A stretch of 31,670 bases of DNA from a virus, in the IMG/VR virus record IMGVR_UViG_3300025153_000017, positions 1 through 31,670 of that record. One strand, 5' to 3'. The position numbers and the translations under genes were made by a program. How positions within the stretch are numbered: position 1 is the stretch's first letter; each line of letters starts with the position of its first letter. Under the pieces are notes generated by a model. It was given only the letters and a program-made list of their open reading frames with translations, ran no database searches and was not told the DNA's origin. Of this stretch, positions 14,876 to 22,522 are shown one piece after another.

Positions 14876-15415
14876 ATGGACAAATTCACCTATAATGAGC
14901 AAAAGGCTGTTGCTGCAGTATTGCTGGTTGTAAACGAGCTTTCCAGCGTCGACAGACACAAAATTGCAAAGATCCTTTTCTTTGCCGATCAAAAACACCT
15001 CGCCAGATATGGCAGAACAATTACTTCCGACTTCTATTGCGCGATGGAAGCCGGTCCGGTTCCTTCAAACATCTACGATTCGATAAAGGTTATTGCACAC
15101 GAACGCAATTTTTATAACCACCATGGTCTTGAAGGTAAAATAGAAGTCCGGGGAAGAGAAATAACCGCGCTTGAAAAACCCGACATTGATCAGTTATCGA
15201 TTTCGGATATGGAATGCCTGGTTGAATCGATCAATGAAAATTCGAAGCTTACCTACGGACAACTCATTGACAAATCGCATGGACCGGCATGGCAGAGCGT
15301 TCCCGACAATCAGTTAATTCCATTTACAGAGATCGCCAAAGAAGTTTCGGCACCTGCTGAAATTCTTGAACTTATAAATTCGAACCTTCAGGCCGAGGAA
15401 CTCTTAAGTTTATGA
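14876..15415 (+). CDS. Panacea (DUF4065/SocA-like) antitoxin-type protein
   Basis: The 179-residue protein shows the hallmarks of the Panacea domain: KILFFADQKHLARYG at 32-46 and AMEAGPVPSNIYD at 56-68, then a long helical C-terminus including KSHGPAW near residue 140. Panacea proteins include the SocA adaptor of Caulobacter and the PanA antitoxins that neutralise unrelated toxins encoded next door. The next gene overlaps by four bases, the standard antitoxin-toxin arrangement. It has its own promoter and a strong terminator after the second gene, so the pair is an autonomous cassette inside the phage. Confidence 0.8.
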   Translation: MDKFTYNEQKAVAAVLLVVNELSSVDRHKIAKILFFADQKHLARYGRTITSDFYCAMEAGPVPSNIYDSIKVIAHERNFYNHHGLEGKIEVRGREITALEKPDIDQLSISDMECLVESINENSKLTYGQLIDKSHGPAWQSVPDNQLIPFTEIAKEVSAPAEILELINSNLQAEELLSL

Positions 15416-15855
15416 GTAGCCTCAGGGACTCCCTTTCTGCCGGAGGTTTAAGAAATTTAATCGCCTCACAAATACAGCCTGGCGCTGTATTTGTAATTTT
15501 AGACCCAATCGCAAAAAAGGAAAAGTTTATTGTGATCTTAGGTATCGATGCCGGTAAGATCTGGGTGGGAACCCTGTTCATCAACAGCGAAAAGAATGTG
15601 AATTTCATCAAGTCGCTGGAACAACATGGTTTGCAGTTTATAATAAAAGCATCCAACTACGAATTCCTTGATTACGATTCCTTTATTAATGCCTCGAATA
15701 TCATCAGGCGTGAGTTTGAAAAGCTGGTTGATATTATAATTGCCAGAGATGGAAGATATTTAACGCACATCATTCCCAATGACTTCGATTACATCAGGCA
15801 AAAATGGCAGATTCGAAAGTCGTTTCAACCGCCGACAAAAAAGACTTTGGATTAA
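15412..15855 (+). CDS. Candidate toxin partner of the Panacea antitoxin
   Basis: The 147-residue protein has no signal peptide or obvious membrane segment. Residues 22-57 are strand-rich (QPGAVFVILDP, EKFIVILGI, KIWVGTLFI), and 82-125 contain FLDYDSFINAS and a further helix. This recalls the small-barrel PemK/MazF-like toxins, whose barrel begins with a PGDxV-like strand, but no catalytic set is certain. Function as a toxin is inferred from the ATGA overlap with the Panacea gene. It could instead be an unrelated regulator or a substrate bound by the Panacea protein. Confidence 0.6.
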   Translation: MSSLRDSLSAGGLRNLIASQIQPGAVFVILDPIAKKEKFIVILGIDAGKIWVGTLFINSEKNVNFIKSLEQHGLQFIIKASNYEFLDYDSFINASNIIRREFEKLVDIIIARDGRYLTHIIPNDFDYIRQKWQIRKSFQPPTKKTLD

Positions 15856-15858
15856 TCT

Positions 15859-15883
15859 AAAACCGCAATACTGCGGTTTTTTT
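15859..15883 (+). terminator. Rho-independent terminator
   Basis: AAAACCGCA (15859-15867) pairs perfectly with TGCGGTTTT (15872-15880) around ATAC, and the T-run continues to 15883. It closes the Panacea operon and the cargo island. Confidence 0.9.
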
Positions 15884-15930
15884 CTTTCTCCCTTTCTCCC
15901 CTTCTCTCCCTCTCACCATCTCCTTTTCAC
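15881..15930 (+). repeat. Pyrimidine-rich low-complexity tract
   Basis: About 50 bases almost purely C and T, built of variants of TTTCTCCC. It separates the terminator from the phage promoter at 15933. No coding potential is seen. It may be a host-type simple repeat. Confidence 0.6.
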
Positions 15931-15932
15931 CT

Positions 15933-15967
15933 GTCCTTTAACCTGCTGTGCGAACGGCCTATCTTGC
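15933..15967 (+). promoter_or_regulatory. Phage-type late promoter (GTCCTTTA-N19-TATCTTGC)
   Basis: GTCCTTTA at 15933-15940 is followed by 19 bp and TATCTTGC at 15960-15967. The start at 15985 lies 17 bp further on. It would restart late transcription for the portal and tail genes after the cargo island. Confidence 0.65.
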
Positions 15968-15984
15968 AATAAAAAAAGAGGGTT

Positions 15985-16209
15985 ATGCTGCATCTTTCAA
16001 AAGCAAGACAATTAATCGAGAGTCACGATCAGCTGGATGTTTCGTTCTGGAAACTAAACGGTGAGATTGTCCACGCACACAACGTGGTCTGTACAAGCTC
16101 TCATTTCAAAGGCAACACATTTAACTTTAAATTCCTTGACTCCGGAGAGTTCCGGAAGGTAAAGGCATTGCTAATATTCAACGTATCAGGCGAGGAGGTT
16201 TTTGTATGA
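15985..16209 (+). CDS. Hypothetical 74-aa protein before the portal
   Basis: The protein has 74 residues and is beta-patterned (VSFWKLNGEIVHAHNVV, FNFKFLDSGEFRKV). It overlaps the portal gene by four bases, so it is likely co-translated. The family is unknown; linkage suggests a virion or assembly role. It is the first gene after the phage promoter at 15933. Confidence 0.6.
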   Translation: MLHLSKARQLIESHDQLDVSFWKLNGEIVHAHNVVCTSSHFKGNTFNFKFLDSGEFRKVKALLIFNVSGEEVFV

Positions 16210-17603
16210 AAAAAAATATTGATATTGGTATTGTATCAGCTGGTGATGATTTTGCCAGCTTAGGTATACATGTTATACCTGGCGTGAATGATTCATTCGC
16301 CGCTGTGATCAACGAAGATTCGCGCGCTATCTTCGATTACGAAGAGGTGAAGCCCAAGGATGTAAAGAAAGGATTTCGCGGCGCTGTACCGTGGGGCGAA
16401 GATAACCTTCAGCCTGATGTGATACTTGCATCTATTCGCAATGATGAAGTAATGAGCTCCAACATGTGGTTCAACATTTGCACTTCATACGGACTTGGAT
16501 TCCGGACTACAAAGTCAGATGGAACACCGCTGGAGGATCCCGAAATCAAAAAATTCTTCCGGAGAAACAACATGGTCAAATTCTGGGCCGAACAGTTTAC
16601 CGATATCAAACACTTTTATTTTTCGGTACTGGTAATCATTCTCGATGGTGAAGGACAAAAGGTAGTGCAGATCAGGCACAAAGAGGCGGTAAACTGTCGC
16701 TTCGAAACGTGCAATCCCGATACCGGAAGGGTTGAAAACATCTTCTATGCCAATTGGAAAGCTTCACCGAAAGATGAAGATATTGAGGCAATAGCATTAC
16801 TCGATGAAGATGATCCGGTTGGTGACTTAATGGTGAGACTGGGCAAAGAACCCGATCCGAAAACCGGGAATGCCGGCACGCCAACCACCGTCCGTAAATT
16901 TGCGATCGTAAACCGGATCCCCACACCAGGACAAAAGTATTATCCATTCGCCTACTACTTCAGCATGTTCAACAGTGGATGGAGTAAGATTAAAGCAATG
17001 ATACCCGTTGCCAAAATTGCGAAGATGACCAACGGCATGGTGATTAAATACATGGTTGAATTGCACCGCGAATATTTCACAAAACTATTCTCCAGCGAAA
17101 GCATTACCGATCCGGAACTGAAAAAAGCGAGAAAAACGCTTGAGATTAATAATATCAAGAACTTTCTCTCCGGGATTGACAATCAAAACAAATCGTGGTT
17201 CAGTACCTACTACATCGATCCTAACGGGAAAGAACAGCAGATGGTCCGGATTGTACGTCTCGATAAAGAAAAGGAAGGAGGCGACTATATTGAAGATGCT
17301 GAAGAGGCTACCAATATCGTATCGTACGCGATGGGTGTACATCCAAGTTTGATCGGAAGCTCACCAGGAAACAGCAAATCCATTAACGGTACCGAAGCCC
17401 GGGAACTCTTCACGATGAAACAAGCCCTGGAGCATCTCACGCGTGATATCATGCTCTCTCCGTTCTACCTGCTAAACGATGTGAATGATTGGGATCTGGA
17501 TTACGATATCCCGGATCTGATGCTCACCACGCTCGATAAAAAGACAGACGCCAAACCATTCACCACAAAACCACAGACCGATGATACTGAAAACGCTGAT
17601 TGA
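16206..17603 (+). CDS. Portal protein
   Basis: The 465-residue protein would form the ring at the capsid vertex through which DNA passes. Supporting features are length, acidic-helical composition, a central strand-rich domain, and the late segment YAMGVHPSLIGS followed by NGTEARELFTMKQAL, the typical portal pattern of a G-hP-L-hG loop then a helix. The C-terminus is a short disordered Thr/Lys/Asp tail. It lies before connector-like genes. No competing candidate for the portal exists in the window. Confidence 0.8.
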   Translation: MKKNIDIGIVSAGDDFASLGIHVIPGVNDSFAAVINEDSRAIFDYEEVKPKDVKKGFRGAVPWGEDNLQPDVILASIRNDEVMSSNMWFNICTSYGLGFRTTKSDGTPLEDPEIKKFFRRNNMVKFWAEQFTDIKHFYFSVLVIILDGEGQKVVQIRHKEAVNCRFETCNPDTGRVENIFYANWKASPKDEDIEAIALLDEDDPVGDLMVRLGKEPDPKTGNAGTPTTVRKFAIVNRIPTPGQKYYPFAYYFSMFNSGWSKIKAMIPVAKIAKMTNGMVIKYMVELHREYFTKLFSSESITDPELKKARKTLEINNIKNFLSGIDNQNKSWFSTYYIDPNGKEQQMVRIVRLDKEKEGGDYIEDAEEATNIVSYAMGVHPSLIGSSPGNSKSINGTEARELFTMKQALEHLTRDIMLSPFYLLNDVNDWDLDYDIPDLMLTTLDKKTDAKPFTTKPQTDDTENAD

Positions 17604-18420
17604 TTTTCAAAATGTGATTCCCACAGCTGCAGGAACCGAAAGCTTTGCAGATTTCGAACCCTATATCCGGAGCGCTGAACTTTGGATGAAGAATAACATC
17701 CTGGGCAAAGCGTTGTTTGATCGCATCGATGCGGAAACAATTGTAGATCCTGATCTTATACGGTTGTGCCAAAATGTAATTGGAAACCATGCTTACTGGG
17801 ATGCGATTCCGTTTCTGGATGTAGTTCATACTGAGAGTGGGTTTGCTATAATCTCAGCTAATGGGAAAGTTCCGGCGAGCAAAGAACGTGTGGAGCGTCT
17901 CCGGGAACAATGTTTAACCAGGCGCGACAATGAAGTTGAATTCCTGATCACTTACCTGGAGGAACAAATAACGCTTCACGATGACTGGAAATCATCTCCG
18001 GCTTATTCTGTGATGACCGATTGCCTGATCCGGACGGCTACAGAGCTCAAACAATACGGCCAGTGGGAAGGATCGCGCCGCGATTTTCTGAAGCTTCGAC
18101 CGCTGATGATCCAACAGACAATGACTAAGTTGGAACCGCTGTTCAGTAAAGACTACATCGAAGAGTTGATTGAAAAACAACGCGATGGAGATATGACCGG
18201 TGATGATTTGAAAGTAATCATTCTGCTGAAATATGCACTTGGTTGTCTGGTAAATGACAACCACGAAGCGGCTAAGAAGATCGCTTCAGATGCAATGCGT
18301 TACATCGATAAAAACCCCGCCGGCTTTATTACCTATGCTGCCAGTTCGGAATACAAAGCACGGATGGCGCCCGGTTATGAAAACGATGCAGCATCAACCA
18401 TCTTTTCAAGTATCTGCTAA
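17581..18420 (+). CDS. Putative head-tail connector protein (DUF6712-like)
   Basis: The 279-residue, largely helical protein overlaps the portal gene by 23 bp. The N-terminus LKTLIDFQNVIPTAAGTESF and the following residues look like connector or adaptor proteins of Bacteroidota phages; I associate it with DUF6712 from memory, not by search. Its place after the portal fits a head-completion or connector role. The rest has charged helices and no catalytic motif. Confidence 0.55.
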   Translation: MILKTLIDFQNVIPTAAGTESFADFEPYIRSAELWMKNNILGKALFDRIDAETIVDPDLIRLCQNVIGNHAYWDAIPFLDVVHTESGFAIISANGKVPASKERVERLREQCLTRRDNEVEFLITYLEEQITLHDDWKSSPAYSVMTDCLIRTATELKQYGQWEGSRRDFLKLRPLMIQQTMTKLEPLFSKDYIEELIEKQRDGDMTGDDLKVIILLKYALGCLVNDNHEAAKKIASDAMRYIDKNPAGFITYAASSEYKARMAPGYENDAASTIFSSIC

Positions 18421-18421
18421 T

Positions 18422-19225
18422 ATGAAGCCACTCAAACTGATATTACCGCAGACATGGATCGAACTGTCGAACCGGCAACTGGTATTCGTCTCCAGGTTAT
18501 GGATGGCAGGATATCCCGAATCTGAATTCCTGGTGAAAGCGTTTATGATGTTGACAGGATTAAAATTGGTGATCGATACGCCCCATCGCCCCGTCGCCCC
18601 CGCGCCCAGTCTCCCCATCGCCCCTTCGCCCCTTCGTTATTCACACCCATCCATTAAAAAACCCTTCCTGATCGATACCGATCTGTTATCAGAGCTTTGC
18701 GAAAAGTGCCGGTTCCTGCTCACTCCGGATGAAGTTCACCCGGTCAAAAGAATTGGTTTTGCACGTGCCAGGCATTTCAGATTATACAATGCAACCTTCG
18801 AAGAATACCTGATGACAGAGAACTATTATTTTGCCTACACAGAAACAAAAAAAGAGGAACACCTTGACAACCTGATTGCCTGTCTGTACCGGAAACCATG
18901 GCAACGATGGAACGCAGGGAAAATTCAGGCACGTGCTAAAGCATTCAGCAAGATAGATCCTGCCATTAAAAATGCTGTGTTTATGGGATATGTCGGATTC
19001 CGTTCGTATGTTCCAAAGCGGTGCAAATCACTCTTTTCCGTGAAAGGTACTGCCAGCGGTCGCCCGTTTAATCCCAGGGAATATATCAACGGAATGATTC
19101 ATACGCTGTCGAATGGCGATATCACCATCAAAGATAAACTCCTTTCCCGTCCGTGCTGGGATGCACTTGATGAGTTAGAGCAGCGTGCCCTTGAACATCA
19201 ATCGATATCCAATCATAAATCGTAA
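18422..19225 (+). CDS. Hypothetical protein with a proline-rich repeat insertion
   Basis: The start ATG 18422 comes two bases after the preceding stop; an ATG further upstream would lie inside that gene. The 267-residue protein has an N-terminal part (LILPQTWIELSNRQLVFVSRL), an unusual Pro/Ala/Ser-rich linker at about 53-72 encoded by seven 8-bp repeats, and a C-terminal globular part rich in Trp, Arg and Cys. The last residues NHKS come from a 7-bp repeat. Similar proteins occur in Bacteroidota phages beside connector genes, but the function is unknown to me. Confidence 0.6.
   Translation: MKPLKLILPQTWIELSNRQLVFVSRLWMAGYPESEFLVKAFMMLTGLKLVIDTPHRPVAPAPSLPIAPSPLRYSHPSIKKPFLIDTDLLSELCEKCRFLLTPDEVHPVKRIGFARARHFRLYNATFEEYLMTENYYFAYTETKKEEHLDNLIACLYRKPWQRWNAGKIQARAKAFSKIDPAIKNAVFMGYVGFRSYVPKRCKSLFSVKGTASGRPFNPREYINGMIHTLSNGDITIKDKLLSRPCWDALDELEQRALEHQSISNHKS
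18579..18636 (+). repeat. Seven tandem copies of an 8-bp unit CGCCCCNT
   Basis: Units such as CGCCCCAT, CGCCCCGT and CGCCCCTT repeat seven times from 18579 to 18634 inside a coding gene. Because eight is not a multiple of three, gain or loss of one unit would shift the reading frame. The GC content is far above the neighbouring DNA. Confidence 0.8.
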
Positions 19226-19244
19226 ATCCTAAATCGTAAATCAT
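19217..19244 (+). repeat. Four tandem copies of a 7-bp unit AAATCNT
   Basis: AAATCGT, AAATCCT, AAATCGT and AAATCAT span the end of one gene and the ATG of the next, with a partial copy before them. Its revcomp resembles the units in the inverted repeat at 9665-9703. Likely a simple intergenic repeat of the host lineage. Confidence 0.7.
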
Positions 19245-19716
19245 GTTCGACCCTATCGCTTATATGAAAACGCTTCACGCAAAGATGAAGCTCACTGTTA
19301 CCAAATACAGGTTTGAAACTGTCAGTGGCGTGGATTCCCTCGAAGGAATACTTGAACACAGTCGCCGGGATAAATATTTCTTTGCGGTGGATGATAGTCA
19401 GGATGGTACAACATTTCGTGGCGCCGGTGGTACCTATTTCGAACGCAGGCCATATACTGTTTTTATCGTTGGACAAGCGGAATATGGCAATATGGTAAAA
19501 CGCGCTGAAGTATTGACCGAAGCCAAAGCGATCTTCAGAACCGTTTTATCTAAGCTGATCCTGGATAAACGGACCATCCCGGTACTCGACGTTGAACGTA
19601 TCCAGTTTTACGAAGTGCCACCTGCATTTGCAACCGGTTGCAGCGGATTGTATTTTATCTTCAATGTCGAAATACCTGTTAATCTTGTCTATAATGGCGC
19701 AGACTGGAACGTATAG
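19243..19716 (+). CDS. Putative neck/tail-completion protein
   Basis: The 157-residue protein sits between connector-like genes and the tape measure, the usual site of neck and tail-terminator proteins. It has an N-terminal helix (AYMKTLHAKMKLT), strands and a Gly-rich loop (FRGAGGTYFERRPY), then LDVERIQFYEVPP and a strand-rich end. The pattern of helix plus alternating strands suits small tail-terminator folds. The next gene overlaps its end by 23 bp. Evidence is context plus general fold pattern. Confidence 0.5.
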   Translation: MFDPIAYMKTLHAKMKLTVTKYRFETVSGVDSLEGILEHSRRDKYFFAVDDSQDGTTFRGAGGTYFERRPYTVFIVGQAEYGNMVKRAEVLTEAKAIFRTVLSKLILDKRTIPVLDVERIQFYEVPPAFATGCSGLYFIFNVEIPVNLVYNGADWNV

Positions 19717-20095
19717 TAACGAAGAAACGATCCGTGCCTGGGCAGATATTGTAATTAAGATCTGGCGTGCTAAGATTGTAGAAATGAAAGTTTGGGATAC
19801 CGGTGCACTGTATAGCTCATTTCTGCAAACACTCACTCTTAATGCAGGTAATAATGTAAGTAAAGTGGAATTTGCTTTCAATCTGTATGGTGTATTTCAG
19901 GATATTGGCCTTGGTCGTGAGATATGGAAGATTAAAAGCGATGGGGATAAGACGAAACTTAAACGTAGGGAGTGGTACTCGAAAGTATTTTACGGTGAAG
20001 TGATGAAACTAAAGGATATACTGGTTGAGAAATATGGCGAAGGTGCAGCCGATTCAATCATATTTGCATTGAAAGCTACAGGAAGAACAAAATAA
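19694..20095 (+). CDS. Putative head-tail joining or tail protein
   Basis: The start ATG 19694 is chosen because the frame upstream of it lies wholly inside the previous gene. The 133-residue protein includes RAWADIVIKIWRAKIVEMKVWDTGALYSSF, a pattern like the HK97 gp10-type neck proteins (a long helix then a D-TG-L motif), followed by strands. Position before the tape measure gene agrees. Confidence 0.5.
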   Translation: MAQTGTYSNEETIRAWADIVIKIWRAKIVEMKVWDTGALYSSFLQTLTLNAGNNVSKVEFAFNLYGVFQDIGLGREIWKIKSDGDKTKLKRREWYSKVFYGEVMKLKDILVEKYGEGAADSIIFALKATGRTK

Positions 20096-20122
20096 AAAAA
20101 TGAATTTATAACATAAATCACT

Positions 20123-22522
20123 ATGGCAGGTTTAAACGATGAAGCGAGGATCCCAGTATATATTAATGATCAGCAGGCAATATCAGCATTAAAAAACCTT
20201 GCATTGGAGGCTGAAAAGTTGGGGCAAACAATGCAGGAAGCCCTGGCTGCTAATGATATGAAAGGATATAAGGATGCGCAGCGCGAACTGGCAAACGTTA
20301 CAAAAGAAACGCGAAACTTACAAAGAGCATCGTTCGACGTGAATAAGGTTCTGAATAATCTATCGTCATCTTCTATCCGGGACATTAAAAAAGCCATTAC
20401 AGAACTCACCCGCGAACAGAACGGGCTAACACGTGGCACACAGGAATACACTGCGAACCAGGGGAGACTTCAGCAGCTCCGCGCGGAGCTCCGTGGGATA
20501 AACGGAGACCTTACACAACAAAAGGGAATACTATCTCAATTAAAGAGTGGGGCAATGGAATTATTGCCGGCCTTTAGTTTTGCGGCCATTGCTGCTGCAG
20601 CTGTATTCGCTTTCAATAAAATCATTTCTGCAACAGATACTTTGGGAACGAAGTGGGAAGCAAGCATGAACGGAATGAAGGAAGGTTTAAATGAATTCTG
20701 GCGTACCCTGGCAACTGGCGACTGGAGTAACTTTACTGAACGTATACAGGAAGCCATTCGGTTTGGGGAAGAATACATTTATACACTTGATGATATTGAA
20801 GACAAAACCAGATCATTAAGTATTATCGAAGCTGAAGCACAGGAAAAGGCAATTGATTTAGAAATTGCTTTGCGTAATAAAACATTGAGTAAGGAAGAAA
20901 GAATTAAGTCTGGGGAAGATCGAATTAAATTAGAGGAAGATTTAGCAGTTTATAGAACAAATTTAGCTCAAAGCGTTTTTGATAATGAGGCAAAATTAAC
21001 AGCAAAACAAACCAACCTGAGTAAAGATCAGCTGATGAAAGTGATGCGTGATATGGACAGTACCACAAAAATAAAAGCGAAAGCTTATAATGATCAGTTG
21101 GAGCAGTTAGATAAGATGAAGAAAGCAAATTTCTTGACAACTTCAGGATTTCAAGGCGCTACCACAACCACACAGCTTCCTGAAACAGTTCAGATGAAGC
21201 AACTCAAAACAGAGATTGAATCCGTATCAGATGCAACAAAAGTTTATGCTGATCAAATCCGTGCAACCGGGCGAACCACCGATGATCAGCTTGATAAAAT
21301 GGTAAAAAGTTATGTGGAGCTTAAAGCAGCTCAAATTTCTGCAAAAGAAAACACACCCAGGGTACGAACACAGGTTAATAGTCTGCTTGCAGGTCAGGAA
21401 GATACTGGTCAAAAAATAGAAGGGAAAAAAGAAACCGATACTGACAAGCTCCGGCTGTTTTTCTCTCTTGACGATCAAACTCAAACAGATGCCATTAAGG
21501 CCGAACTGAATAAGCTGGGTAAGGATGGTGTTGCTGCCTTGGCAAAAGGTATTGAAGATGAAGTGGCAAAGCGTAAAGAGGATGCAGATTTACTAAGCCA
21601 GTTAATGACGCCTGAGACAGAGAAAGCAGATCCTGCAGGTGATTATGCGATGGAGGAATATGCTAAAACCCTTGACGGGAAACGGATGCTATTAATATCT
21701 GATCACGAAGCAGGGCTGATTGGGGAACAGGAGTATCAGGATGAACTGATAAAAATTAATGCAGAAGCGGAAGACAAAAAGAAGGCGAAAAGGGAGCAAA
21801 CAGCAAAGGATATTCAAGGGGTTGCCAATGCAGCCGGTAACTTTGTCGGAGCATTGATGGAGATGGAGCTTCAGGATGCCGGTGACAACGAGGAGAAGAA
21901 AAAGAAGATCAAAAAGAAGTATGCTGATATGAACATGGTTGTGGCCATTGGCCAAATCGTTTCATCAACGGCATTAGGTATCATGCAAGGGTTTGCTCAG
22001 TTGGGTCCGATAGCAGGCGCTATTGCAGCCGTATTTATTGGTGCAACCGGAGCCGTTCAGGTTGCCATGGCCGTGAAGGAAAGAAACAGAATGAAATCAC
22101 TGGCAGTTGGTGGTTACACAGGTGATGGTGGCAAATATGAGGAAGCAGGAATTGTCCATCGGGGTGAGTATGTGATACCACAGGAGGGCGTAAACAATCC
22201 CCGGCTCCGGCCAATGATCAATATGTTTGAGATGGCACGGAAAAACAACAGTTTGGCCCGGCTTGATTTACGGCCTGTAGTGCAAACGGTTGGAAGTTCA
22301 AGCGGATATGCTTCGGGTGGTTTCTCAACTCAGGAAGGATCTGCATCAGCAGGAACACAAACAATAACGGGGCGAGATCCTGAATTAATATCAGCCATCA
22401 AAGAATTAAATCTTCAGCTAAAAGCAGGCATTAAAGCGAACGTGAATAAATTCGGCAATAACAGTCTCTCCGATGCAATGGATGATATAACAAAATTCAA
22501 CTCGAAAATCTACAAGAAATGA
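20123..22522 (+). CDS. Tail tape measure protein
   Basis: The 799-residue protein would set tail length and help DNA entry. The first 145 residues are coiled coil with many Gln and Glu. A hydrophobic segment at about 147-168 (AAIAAAAVFAF) and another at about 602-650 (GIMQGFAQLGPIAGAIAAVF) match the membrane-active stretches of tape measures; the middle is charged and helical. The C-terminus contains a GGYTGDGGKYEEAG-type loop and VHRGEYVIPQ, seen at the end of many tape measures. No separate chaperone gene with a frameshift was found in front of it. Confidence 0.85.
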   Translation: MAGLNDEARIPVYINDQQAISALKNLALEAEKLGQTMQEALAANDMKGYKDAQRELANVTKETRNLQRASFDVNKVLNNLSSSSIRDIKKAITELTREQNGLTRGTQEYTANQGRLQQLRAELRGINGDLTQQKGILSQLKSGAMELLPAFSFAAIAAAAVFAFNKIISATDTLGTKWEASMNGMKEGLNEFWRTLATGDWSNFTERIQEAIRFGEEYIYTLDDIEDKTRSLSIIEAEAQEKAIDLEIALRNKTLSKEERIKSGEDRIKLEEDLAVYRTNLAQSVFDNEAKLTAKQTNLSKDQLMKVMRDMDSTTKIKAKAYNDQLEQLDKMKKANFLTTSGFQGATTTTQLPETVQMKQLKTEIESVSDATKVYADQIRATGRTTDDQLDKMVKSYVELKAAQISAKENTPRVRTQVNSLLAGQEDTGQKIEGKKETDTDKLRLFFSLDDQTQTDAIKAELNKLGKDGVAALAKGIEDEVAKRKEDADLLSQLMTPETEKADPAGDYAMEEYAKTLDGKRMLLISDHEAGLIGEQEYQDELIKINAEAEDKKKAKREQTAKDIQGVANAAGNFVGALMEMELQDAGDNEEKKKKIKKKYADMNMVVAIGQIVSSTALGIMQGFAQLGPIAGAIAAVFIGATGAVQVAMAVKERNRMKSLAVGGYTGDGGKYEEAGIVHRGEYVIPQEGVNNPRLRPMINMFEMARKNNSLARLDLRPVVQTVGSSSGYASGGFSTQEGSASAGTQTITGRDPELISAIKELNLQLKAGIKANVNKFGNNSLSDAMDDITKFNSKIYKK

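Noticed and set aside
19694-20123. Programmed frameshift producing a tail assembly chaperone before the tape measure
   Set aside because: No slippery sequence with a second overlapping frame of suitable length was seen between the neck genes and the tape measure.
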